The notes below the pieces were generated by a model. It did not search any database, had not been told where the DNA came from, and saw only the letters and a program-made list of their open reading frames with translations. A DNA stretch of 64,000 bases from JAPOXR01 sp964291445 (GTDB taxonomy: Bacteria > Pseudomonadota > Alphaproteobacteria > Rhodobacterales > Rhodobacteraceae). Within the stretch, counting starts at the first letter, position 1, and every line of letters starts with the position of its first letter. Below, in pieces: positions 1-6,847 of this stretch. The position numbers and the translations under genes were made by a program. The stretch is from the NCBI GenBank assembly GCA_964291445.2, contig OZ219862.1:1302001-1366000 (forward strand), read 5' to 3'.

Positions 1-392
1 CGCAATCCGCCTGTCGAGGTGATGGCAAGCGGTCGGTGGCAAGCGCAGTTTTCATGATCCCGACATGGAACACGAATCCGTCGATTCTAGCGATCCTGCT
101 GAACAGGCGGTTCGTGAAGTTGCGGGGTTCGGGATAGGTCGAGACGTTCCTGGCGGTGTAGAGGCTCGAGGCCTTTTTCTCCCACAAAGCGAGACGCTTC
201 CCGGGCTGGTCGATTTCGTATTTCAGCAATAGGCACTGTCGCTGGAAGAACCAGGTGGCAAGATTTCTGACCTCGTCGAGGGGCAGAGAGTCCGGCGAGG
301 CTGAATACCGGGCTGTCGTTGTACCTGGGATGCGTCCGGGTGATGCAGGGGCCGATATGCCCGAACTCGTCGGGATATGCGATATCGGTTAC
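1..392 (-). pseudogene. DUF3800-domain protein remnant, frameshifted and running off the window edge
   Basis: Two minus-strand frames together spell a DUF3800-like N-terminal half. The first reads IAYPDEFGHIGP and then YNDSPVFSLAGLSA. The second continues with DEVRNLATWFFQRQCLLLKY, LWEKKASSLYT and FTNRLFSRI. The acidic PDEFGHIGP start is typical of DUF3800 proteins, which are RNase H-like and often found near phage or defence genes. The frame changes once, near positions 275-287. No ATG, GTG or TTG precedes the homology: the expected start is a GTA codon at 390-392, with an in-frame TAG upstream. The C-terminal part lies outside the window. I read it as a dead gene; a sequencing error would explain the frameshift but not the missing start. 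Confidence 0.6.
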
Positions 393-420
393 CTGTTGTC
401 GTCCGCTCCAGATGCACGAA

Positions 421-442
421 AGCCCGCGCTAAAGCGCGGGCT
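421..442. terminator. Perfect 10-bp hairpin with a 2-nt loop
   Basis: The arms AGCCCGCGCT and AGCGCGGGCT are exactly complementary and flank AA. No T-run follows on either strand, so a canonical intrinsic terminator is uncertain; it could also be a REP-like palindrome. It sits just upstream of the damaged DUF3800 start and upstream of the toxin promoter. Confidence 0.4.
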
Positions 443-544
443 TCGGAATGAAGGCAAGCGAAGCGTGCGTTTCGCAGGGGCAGCAAACAAGCTGTCAACC
501 CCGTGCTCGACAGGCGACTGGTTCCAGGGCCGCCCCGGAAGGTG

Positions 545-573
545 TTGACCATTTGTAGCCAACAGGCTACATT
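545..573 (+). promoter_or_regulatory. Promoter with embedded operator for the HigB/HigA-type module
   Basis: A -35-like TTGACC (545-550) and a -10-like TACATT (568-573) are separated by exactly 17 bp. A perfect inverted repeat, TGTAGCC (554-560) and GGCTACA (565-571) with a 4-nt centre, fills the spacer and overlaps the -10. This is the layout expected for autorepression by the antitoxin. The toxin GTG start at 580 lies seven bases after the -10, so the predicted transcript would have almost no leader. Confidence 0.6.
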
Positions 574-579
574 GTCTGT

Positions 580-870
580 GTGATCGAACTTCGCAAGACC
601 GAAACATATGCAAGGTGGCTGGACAGAATTCGGGATGTGCGTGCGCGGGCCCGCATATTGGTGAGGGTCGAGCGTCTCGCAGATGGTAATCCGGGAGATG
701 TCAGGCCGGTGGGCAAGGGTGTTTCAGAATTGCGGATAAACCATGGCCCGGGTTACCGGGTATATTACAAGACGCAGATCCCAACGGTCATCGTGCTGTT
801 GAATGGAGGGAGCAAGCAGACACAGAAACGAGATATCGAGGTGGCCCTGCGGCTCGCGCAAGACCTTTAG
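580..870 (+). CDS. HigB-like toxin (RelE/ParE superfamily addiction module killer protein)
   Basis: This 96-residue protein has the compact basic fold signature of the 'addiction module killer' branch of RelE/ParE. Features seen are an N-terminal TETYARWLD segment, a central ARILVRVERLADGN helix, ELRINHGPGYRVYY, and a C-terminal IVLLNGGSKQTQKRDI. Members of this branch are ribosome-dependent mRNA interferases or related toxins. Translation starts at GTG 580, apparently close to the transcription start. The toxin gene comes first and the antitoxin follows nine bases after the stop, the usual HigBA order. It appears intact, unlike its neighbours on both sides. The exact toxic activity is inferred from the family only. 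Confidence 0.85.
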   Translation: MIELRKTETYARWLDRIRDVRARARILVRVERLADGNPGDVRPVGKGVSELRINHGPGYRVYYKTQIPTVIVLLNGGSKQTQKRDIEVALRLAQDL

Positions 871-879
871 GTGGAGACA

Positions 880-1173
880 ATGATCAAGACTGCAACCACA
901 CCATACGACGTGGCCGAGCACCTTCGCACACCGGAGGAAATGGCTGCATACCTGGAAGCCGCCATCGAGGAAGCCGATGGCGATGCCGCGCTCATAGCCA
1001 AGGCGCTTGGCGATATCGCCCGCTCCAAGGGCATGTCGCAGGTTGCGTGCGAAGCAGGGCTTTCCCGCGAAAGCCTCTACAAGGCGCTGTCCGGAGACCG
1101 CAATCCCAGCCTGGACACGATTCTCAGGGTCGTCTCTGCGCTGGGCATGAAGCTGCGTGTAAGCTGCCCATAA
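880..1173 (+). CDS. HigA-like antitoxin (putative addiction module antidote, HTH)
   Basis: The protein of about 97 residues opens with TTPYDVAEHLRTPEEMAAYLEAA, the standard start of this antidote family. It ends in a Cro/C1-type helix-turn-helix (SQVACEAGLSRESLYKALSG). It should neutralise the preceding toxin and repress the shared promoter through the inverted repeat at 554-571. I chose ATG 880 over the in-frame GTG at 871 because AGGTGGAG (869-876) gives a good ribosome binding site for ATG 880 but none is visible for the GTG. The module is on the plus strand between decayed genes, so it may be what stabilises this zone. Confidence 0.85.
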   Translation: MIKTATTPYDVAEHLRTPEEMAAYLEAAIEEADGDAALIAKALGDIARSKGMSQVACEAGLSRESLYKALSGDRNPSLDTILRVVSALGMKLRVSCP

Positions 1174-1275
1174 GATATTGCGCAGGAGATGGTTCATCAG
1201 ACAGGCGTACTGAAGGGAGCCATAAACGGACGGTAATCCATGGAAGCTGCGAGGACCGGAATGCGCGTTGCCCGG

Positions 1276-1551
1276 TTACCCCGCACCATACTCGACGAGG
1301 ACCTCCACCGGTCGATTCGCCAGAGCGACCTGGTTGGCCGGTTGAGCACCGTCTTCTTCGGGAATCCCTTCAAGCGCTCGTCGAAGGAGATGATAAACAT
1401 GACGTGCCAGGAGTTCGGGACGGACAGTTGAGTCGGCCAATGTGACATCAACCCACCAGCCGTCGGCCGTTCGGGCATCGATTTCCGCCTCCAGAGCCGA
1501 GGTCAGGACATCTTCGTAGAGCCCGGAATGCAGTCGACGCGTCATGACCAA
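1276..1551 (-). pseudogene. Truncated N-terminus of a DUF3427-type helicase or phospholipase-like protein
   Basis: The 91-codon frame starts GLYEDVLTSALEAEID and continues ELLARHVYHLLRRALEGIPEEDGAQPANQVALANRPVEVL. This resembles the N-terminal region that precedes the DEAD/DEAH domain in DUF3427 helicases found in restriction-like defence loci (GLYE.LLT..L then LARH....LRRAL then Q..L.N). It stops after about 90 residues where such proteins run to roughly 1,000, and no helicase motifs follow in any frame. It is therefore a truncated remnant. The match is by pattern memory only. Confidence 0.45.
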
Positions 1552-1585
1552 TCCGAACGGAATTACATGGATGGAGAAGCCCGTG

Positions 1586-2447
1586 TCACCACGAGATCTC
1601 GAAGCGTTCCTTCATGGTCTGCGTCCTCCCCCAAGGCTCGCCGGGCAGCCGATCGATGAGCATGGTGAACAGGCGGCGAAAGCAATCCGCTGCTGTCTCT
1701 TCCGTCAGGGCCTCCGCCTGGGCAGCCGGCAGCAGAGGCCGCAGGTCGAGAAGGAAGCGCGAGTTGGCCAGCCTGGCGAACATCCGCTCCTGAGCCTGCG
1801 CCCGGGAAATCGTCTGGCCGGAAAGGGCGAGATACCGCCCGAACACCTCGACCGTGCGGGCGATATCGAGGCTCTCGAAGACATCCAGCGCGTGCGCGAG
1901 GTCGTGGAGATCGCGCCCTTGATCGCGCTGCAGCAAGGCACGCAGCTTGGTCGCCAGCATCTCCTCGCGCGAAAACGTCGAAATGGCCGCTTCGCCCGAG
2001 AACCAGGGATTGTCGATCTTCAACGGCAACGACGCCGGGCCGTCGAATGCCTGCATCTCGCGAGTGTTGATCTCGACCTTCAGCCGGATCGGCACGCCAC
2101 TTCCGTCTTCGGCATCGACCCGGAAACGAAACTTCGGCGGCGCAGGACTGATCGAACCGCGCTCGCCCCAGCCACGGCTCCAAAACGCCACGCAGTCGAT
2201 CGAGAATGGGACCGATCGGCCCGCCGGAAGTCCGGACCAGGTCGATATCCTCGGAATAGCGCACCGGCTTTGGGAAGTGCAGCTTGTTGAGCGCCGTCCC
2301 GCCTCGAACCCGCACTGCATCGCGCAACATGTCGTCGGAGAAGATCTCCACCAGAGCGCGGCCGATGATGAGGTCCTGCTCGACTTGTCGCTGATCGGAC
2401 CAGGGAGTGACGGCGCCCCAGGCTACGACGTTCTGCGCCGGGATCAT
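1586..2447 (-). pseudogene. AbiEii/AbiGii-type nucleotidyltransferase toxin, frameshifted
   Basis: From ATG 2447 the first frame gives the nucleotidyltransferase core, GGTALNKLHF followed by RYSEDIDLV (the G[GS] and DxD signatures). It continues to about 2,140 and then loses sense. A second frame resumes with PKFRFRVDAEDG, IRLKVEINTRE and FSREEMLATKLRALLQRDQGRD, the C-terminal part of the AbiEii family, and ends at 1586. The break lies near 2125-2150. AbiEii is the toxin of type IV toxin-antitoxin (abortive infection) systems. It overlaps the end of the AbiEi remnant by four bases, as in intact abiE operons. With both genes broken the system should be inactive. Confidence 0.75.
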
Positions 2448-2940
2448 GCGTCAACCCGCGGCACGCGGCGCACGATGACGCGCCATCGCAGATCGCGCTG
2501 GCGCGGCTCAGGCGCGAAGTCCCGGTCCCGTGCTCCCTTCCGGTCGAGCTCGGTCCAGGGCAGCGACCCTCTCGCCCGCAGGGCCTCCAGCATCGGCTCC
2601 GTCAGCACGTCGTGGTCGAAATGGTCCAGAAGATGCCCGAGACGCTGCACGACCGGCCGCTCCACCACCGCCGACAATGCGGCGAGTTGCGCCGGGTCAA
2701 TCTCCCGCCCGAGGTCCGAGAGTACGGTGGCGATATTGTCGATGCCGCCCGACGCCTGCGGATAACGCAGCAGGTCGAGAGCCGTCAGCGCCGCCGACGA
2801 CATCTTCATCGTGCCGGTATCGGTCTTGCGGTCCTCGATCCCCGCCATCACCGCGTTCATGTCCTTGCGGAAGTAGAAGACGATCAGGCTGCGCCCGGCA
2901 CGGATCCTCGGCAGGCGCTTCGCTATGGGGCGACAATCAC
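2444..2940 (-). pseudogene. AbiEi antitoxin C-terminal part, N-terminus lost at the IS21 junction
   Basis: The frame keeps the AbiEi C-terminal region: RKDMNAVMAGIEDRKTDTG, ALTALDLLRYPQASGG, LSAVVERPVVQRLGHLLDHF and the terminal DFAPEPRQRDLRWRVIVRR. The N-terminal winged-helix DNA-binding part is missing. Upstream the sequence passes near 2925-2940 into the damaged end of an IS21-family transposase gene. AbiEi normally represses its operon and antagonises AbiEii; without the DNA-binding domain neither regulation nor a native start is expected. The end overlaps the AbiEii start (ATGA), preserving the ancestral operon structure. Confidence 0.7.
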
Positions 2941-3256
2941 GATGGGAATCCAGCGTCAATCAGGATGAGAAGGAGGCTGGGGGCGGCCGGGGGTAACGGA
3001 GGGAGGGCGTTGTCGGGCACGACAACCTTCGGCGCCCGGCCCATCTTCTCGAAGCAGCGAATGCTGGAGGCACACCAGTCATCGATGTTCTGGGTCAGGG
3101 TAGCCTCGGCATAGACCAGCCCGGACACCCTCACCCCGGCGCTGAACACCTGCGCCCGGTGGGTGGTGCCGTCCTGAAGGAGCGGGACGGTCATGCCGGC
3201 ATAGTCGAGGAACAATCGCTCGCCGGGATGGCGTCTCTGGCGCATCGTGGCACCCC
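2937..3256 (-). pseudogene. istA: istA 3' part (IS21 transposase, DDE core fragment)
   Basis: The minus frame reads RRHPGERLFLDYAGMTVPL, then FSAGVRVSGLVYAEATLTQN, DDWCASSIRCFEKMG and PKVVVPDN. This is the first half of the IS21 IstA catalytic domain, with the first DDE aspartate in FLDYAG and the second in VVPDN. Sequence after VVPDN turns into unrelated residues and ends at 2937, so the glutamate part of the triad is missing. With the inserted element removed, WRPG from the 5' part joins RGATMRQRRHPGERL in frame. Confidence 0.75.
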
Positions 3257-3265
3257 GGCCCGGGC
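3257..3265. repeat. Left 9-bp target-site duplication (GGCCCGGGC)
   Basis: GGCCCGGGC occurs here and again at 5615-5623, immediately outside the inverted repeats of the inserted element. A 9-bp duplication is typical of Tn5/IS50-like members of the IS4 group. Confidence 0.85.
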
Positions 3266-3291
3266 CTATCAACTACACACACTTGACTCCG
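3266..3291 (+). repeat. Left terminal inverted repeat of the IS4/Tn5-like element
   Basis: It begins CTATCAA and ends CACACTTGACTCCG. The inner 14 bases are identical to the reverse complement of the right end. Confidence 0.85.
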
Positions 3292-3319
3292 GACCCGATT
3301 CCGTGCGAATCACGCGGCC

Positions 3320-5611
3320 ATGCAGATTGGCATGCGTCAGATCTCGGCGGAGACAGTGGAGTGGTTCGGCCCGGCCTGCAAGGGCGGCGGGCTGACGCGG
3401 ACCGCGCTGGCCCGGGAGTTCTGCGAAAGGGAGGGCTGGTTCGGGCCCGCCGGCAGGCCGTGCCTTGCCTCGGCGCGCAAGCTTCTTCCACGCCTGGCCG
3501 GGGAGACGGGGGTGCGTCTTCCGGAGGCGGAGGCGACGGCGGCCGGGCCGCACCCGCGCCCGGCGTCGGACTTTCCCGATCGTCTTGTCTCCTGTCCGCT
3601 TCGGGAACTCGGCGTCCTGTCGCTCGAGCCGGTGACGGACGCGGCGGCTCGCCGCCGCTGGGAGGCGATGATCGAGACGCACCACCCGGAGGGGTGGCGA
3701 CGTCCGCCGGGCGGGCAGGTCCGCTACTGGATCCGCTCGGCGCGGCACGGGTCCCTGGGCGGCATCGGCTTTGCGGCGTCGGGGATGCAGCTCGGGCCGC
3801 GCGACGGCCTCATCGGCTGGTCGGCCGATGCCCGAATGGCCAATATCGGCAAGGTCGTGTGCAACAACCGCTTCCTCCTGCTCCCCGGAATCCGCGTGAA
3901 GGGCCTTGCCTCCCGGGCGCTTCGCCTGGCGACGGCGCGCATTGCCGATGACTGGGCGGCGGCCTATGGCGAGCGCCCGGTGCTGGCGCAGAGCTTCACC
4001 GGGCCGGAGATGTCCGGCCTGAGCTACCGGGCGGCGGGATGGAAGTGCTGCCCGCAGCTGACCTCGGGCCGCCATTCGGGGGTGCGCCGCGCCGTCTGGC
4101 TCAGGCCACTTGAAGAGGGCTGGCGGCAGGTTCTGCGCCGCGGGCCGGAGAGGGTTCTCGGCTGGTCCGGATCGATGTACACCAAGGGAGGATGGGCCGA
4201 ACGGGAGTATGGAAGGAGCACCCACCCCGACGGCCGGGTCAGGCGACGGATCGCCGAGATGGGCGCGGCATGGACGCGGCGCCTCGGCGAGCACCTGCCG
4301 GCGATCTTCCCCGGAAGGGCGCAGCAGATGGCAGCCTACCGGCTTCTGTCCAGCGAGGCGGTGACGATGGAGCACATACTGGATTCGCATTTCGAGCAGA
4401 CGGTGGAGCGGTGCCGCGCCGAGCGTCTGGTGCTTGCCGTGCAGGATACGACGACGTTGAACTATGACGGCCTTTCGCAGACCTCCGGCCTCGATGATCT
4501 TGGCGGCGGCGGCAAGGGAAGCTCGGGCATCCTGGCCCATGTCGGCGTGGCGGTGAACGCCGCGGGCCGGCCTCTCGGGATGTTCGAGGCGGACGCGGCG
4601 TTCCGCCGGGCGCAGGGCAAGGACAGCACCCGCTGGGTGGACGGTCTCGACCGGGCGCAGGAACTGGCGGCCGCCTGTCCCGACACAAGGGTGGTGACGG
4701 TCTGCGACCGCGAGGGCGACTTCTGGGGGCTGATCTCGCGTGCGGAGGAGACCGGGGCGGCGCTGCTGGTCCGGGCCTCCCGTGGCTCGAAGCGCCGGGT
4801 GGCGCTGGCCTCGGGCGGCGAGGCGGGCCTCTGGGACCACGTCCTGGCGACGGAGCCGGTGGGAGAGCGGAAGATCGTGGTCCCTGCCCGCGGCAGGCCG
4901 AGACGGCGCAAGGGCCGAACGGCGAGGCTGACGCTGCGCTGCGCGCCGGTCGATCTGCTTCCCCCGCAGGATCGGGCGGGCGAGGCGCCGATCCGCATGA
5001 TCGCGGTCTCCGCCCTGGAGGAGAGACCGCCCCGCCGCCCGGCGACGGGGAAGGGAGGGAAGGGCAAGGGGAAGCTGCACTGGATGCTGCTGACCACCGA
5101 GGGCCGGGCCAGCCAGGACACCGCCCGCACGGTGCTGCGCTGGTACGAGCTGCGCTGGCGGATCGAACGCTTCTTCCATGCGCTGAAGACCGGCACCCGC
5201 ATCGAGGACCGTCACCTCGATGCGGCCGACGATCTCAGGAAGTGCCTCGCCTTCGACGCCATTACCGCATTCCGGGTCTGGGACCTGTCCCTGCTTGCCG
5301 GCGAGAGACCGGACGAGCCGGCCAGACGGCATGTCACCCGGGAAGACGTCACCGCGCTCTGCGCCCTCGCCGCCCATCATGGCTTCAAGGTCGCCCGGGG
5401 ACCGCCGGACATGACCATCGCCCGCTTCGTCGTGCTGACGGCCGGGCTGGCCGGCTTCCACCCCTCGAAGCGCCAGCCACTGCCCGGAACCCAGAAGCTC
5501 TGGGAGGGGGTCAGGTTCCTGTCCAACGCCGTCATCGCCATACAGGCCATGCAGAACTGGGACGGCAGCGAAATGGAAGGAGAATTCACGGAGTCAAGTG
5601 TGATAGATTGA
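3320..5611 (+). CDS. Transposase: DUF4338/DruA-like domain fused to a Tn5-like DDE transposase
   Basis: This 763-residue protein has two parts. Residues roughly 95-265 resemble the DUF4338 domain also found in DruA of the Druantia defence system (LSLEPVTD, GSLGGIGFAASGMQLGPRDGLIGW, NRFLLLPGIRVKGLASRAL). From about residue 290 onward it is a Tn5/IS4-type transposase. The catalytic triad is visible as D376 (VQDTT), D463 (VCDREGD) and E616. E616 lies inside a perfect IS4-family Y-(2)-R-(3)-E-(6)-K signature (Y609, R612, E616, K623). The stop codon lies within the right inverted repeat. It looks intact and presumably mobilises the element. The role of the DruA-like part in transposition is not known to me; it may assist DNA binding or target choice. 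Confidence 0.9.
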   Translation: MQIGMRQISAETVEWFGPACKGGGLTRTALAREFCEREGWFGPAGRPCLASARKLLPRLAGETGVRLPEAEATAAGPHPRPASDFPDRLVSCPLRELGVLSLEPVTDAAARRRWEAMIETHHPEGWRRPPGGQVRYWIRSARHGSLGGIGFAASGMQLGPRDGLIGWSADARMANIGKVVCNNRFLLLPGIRVKGLASRALRLATARIADDWAAAYGERPVLAQSFTGPEMSGLSYRAAGWKCCPQLTSGRHSGVRRAVWLRPLEEGWRQVLRRGPERVLGWSGSMYTKGGWAEREYGRSTHPDGRVRRRIAEMGAAWTRRLGEHLPAIFPGRAQQMAAYRLLSSEAVTMEHILDSHFEQTVERCRAERLVLAVQDTTTLNYDGLSQTSGLDDLGGGGKGSSGILAHVGVAVNAAGRPLGMFEADAAFRRAQGKDSTRWVDGLDRAQELAAACPDTRVVTVCDREGDFWGLISRAEETGAALLVRASRGSKRRVALASGGEAGLWDHVLATEPVGERKIVVPARGRPRRRKGRTARLTLRCAPVDLLPPQDRAGEAPIRMIAVSALEERPPRRPATGKGGKGKGKLHWMLLTTEGRASQDTARTVLRWYELRWRIERFFHALKTGTRIEDRHLDAADDLRKCLAFDAITAFRVWDLSLLAGERPDEPARRHVTREDVTALCALAAHHGFKVARGPPDMTIARFVVLTAGLAGFHPSKRQPLPGTQKLWEGVRFLSNAVIAIQAMQNWDGSEMEGEFTESSVID

Positions 5612-5614
5612 TAG
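5589..5614 (-). repeat. Right terminal inverted repeat of the IS4/Tn5-like element
   Basis: Read on the minus strand it begins CTATCAA and ends CACACTTGACTCCG, pairing with 3266-3291. The transposase stop codon (5609-5611) falls inside it. Confidence 0.85.
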
Positions 5615-5623
5615 GGCCCGGGC
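5615..5623. repeat. Right 9-bp target-site duplication (GGCCCGGGC)
   Basis: Exact copy of 3257-3265, directly flanking the right inverted repeat. It lies inside the istA codons for WRPG. Confidence 0.85.
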
Positions 5624-5996
5624 GCCAGTCCTGGAACCGGCGCCACCAGGTCACGTAGCTCATCCCGGCGGGATGGCTCACCCGCCATTCCTCCCAGAGC
5701 AGCTTCAGCGTCACGCCGGGGCGGGACAGATCCTCCTCGACCCGTGCCCAGTCCACCTCCCCGTCTGTCGGCGCTGGTGGCCGGGGCGGATACAGCGCCG
5801 ATTCCAGCGCCGCATCATCCATGTCGTCCGCCTCCGGCCAGCTTAGCCCCGACGCCGCAAACCGCTCGAGGGTCTGCATGACCGAACGGCGGGCGATACC
5901 ACAATGGGTCGCAATCGACCTGGCGCTGCGACCTTCCTCAAAATGAAATGCCAGTGTCTTCTTCACTTTCCTCATGGCCAACCTCTTCTGTGCCAT
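5615..5996 (-). pseudogene. istA: istA 5' part (IS21 transposase N-terminal HTH region)
   Basis: Starting at ATG 5996, the frame gives MAQKRLAMRKVKKTLAF, then RSARSIATHCGIARRSVMQTLERF, the N-terminal helix-turn-helix of IS21 IstA. It continues through LKLLWEEWRV and MSYVTWWRRFQDWRPG. I chose 5996 over the longer frame from 6053 because MAQKRL is the usual IstA start and GGAGAGC lies just upstream. The gene is cut at the IS4/Tn5-like insertion; the rest is at 2937-3256. Confidence 0.8.
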
Positions 5997-6075
5997 TGCC
6001 TGCTCTCCGGATTGATCGTCAAATCCGGGGAGTAGACAGGCACTCTGAATCAAAACAAAGTCAGTCGCCCCGAGG

Positions 6076-6140
6076 GGTGGCTACCATGGTGAAATCAGGT
6101 GGCTATCTTGAGTGAAATCAGGTGGCTACCATCGTGAAAT
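6076..6140. repeat. Terminal multi-repeats of the IS21 element
   Basis: Three closely spaced copies of a motif of about 21 bp, GGTGGCTA followed by GTGAAAT, lie at about 6076-6097, 6098-6120 and 6121-6140. IS21-family ends commonly carry such repeats as IstA binding sites. They sit just upstream of istA and mark the element's outer end. Confidence 0.6.
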
Positions 6141-6257
6141 TTTGCATTCCCGCCCGGATCCTGCACCGCAGACGTGCCGGGACCATGGCGCCGCAGGCCC
6201 GGCCAGGGGCCAGACCTCAGGGAGCGATACGTGATGAATGGGTCTCTGCAGGCGCCG

Positions 6258-6475
6258 TCAGCCCATGACGGCACCCGCCGCCTCCAGGGGCCTGGCGGCG
6301 AAGTGCCGGCCCACTGGCGGCACGTGTTCGAAGTGGCCATCGAGCCTGATCAGCGAGATCGCCATGTTGGAGATGGCCGCCAAATTCTCGGGGACATTGC
6401 CGACATGGGCCCGGCAGATCCTCGTCATGGGCGGCGTCACGGACGCAATGCAGCCTGGTCACGAATTAATGCCGG
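6258..6475 (-). pseudogene. ISAs1-like transposase C-terminal remnant, frameshifted
   Basis: One frame reads LHCVRDAAHDEDL, matching the LHWVRDV.FDED block near the end of ISAs1/H-repeat transposases. An overlapping frame continues CRAHVGNVPENLAAISNMAI, SLIRLDG and then FAARPLEAAGAVMG, matching the usual TGNAPQ....LRNLAI..LR tail. The switch of frame means the fragment is dead. No other part of the transposase was found nearby. Confidence 0.5.
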
Positions 6476-6847
6476 TTTGCCGGCGAAAATCGTTGATTCC
6501 GAACTGATCCGCTCGCCACTTGTCGGCATTATCCGTTGCATGGACGGAAGGCGAAGAGCCATTCTTGCTCATTTTACAAGTCCGAAAGGACAAGAGAATG
6601 CAAAATCACACCAGGGCAAGGCCACAGCCCCCTCTTCCAACATGCAACAGATCGTGGATAGCACGGTGGTCACCAGAAGACAGGGCCATCATCATGGGTA
6701 CCGCGGGCAAGCTCGACAATGCCCGGAACGTGTAGGGGTGATCCCAGATTTGGCCAAGAACAGGCATGATCTCTTTCCTTGAATTCTGCAGGTGAAACGC
6801 GTCTCAGCCCGATCCCTGTCGCCTGAAGAAGACAGAAACCCGCCTTG
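6476..6847. other. Intergenic stretch downstream of the TRAP permease; small ORF of doubtful status
   Basis: No recognisable gene. A 53-codon minus-strand frame (6606-6767, starting MPVLGQIWDH) is preceded by AAGGA at a plausible distance. Another minus-strand frame encodes 37 residues starting MSKNGSSPSV at about 6580. I recognise neither. This is the junction between the mobile-element zone and the catabolic island. Confidence 0.3.

Larger units (their letters stand above)
3266..5614 (+). mobile_element. Complete IS4/Tn5-like insertion sequence carrying a DruA-domain transposase
   Basis: The element is 2,349 bp, bounded by 26-bp imperfect inverted repeats (3266-3291 and 5589-5614, 21 of 26 matching, outermost bases CTATCAA) and a 9-bp direct duplication. 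It encodes one long protein of 763 residues. It is inserted inside istA of an IS21 element. The perfect duplication and intact transposase suggest a recent insertion. I did not identify it with a named IS. Confidence 0.9.
2937..6140 (-). mobile_element. IS21-family element, decayed and interrupted by an IS4/Tn5-like element
   Basis: The istA gene is split into a 5' part (about 5624-5996) and a 3' part (about 2937-3256). Joining them across the inserted element, minus one copy of its 9-bp target repeat, restores one reading frame. The right end carries the short repeated motifs expected at IS21 termini (6076-6140). The left end is ragged: istA loses homology after KVVVPDN, no istB is present, and the sequence runs into truncated AbiEi. 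The IS21 insertion or a later deletion probably removed the AbiEi N-terminus. Confidence 0.65.

Noticed and set aside
3269..5461. 730-residue open frame on the minus strand across the transposase gene
   Set aside because: It is a high-GC shadow of the transposase frame; only the plus frame shows DDE and YREK motifs.
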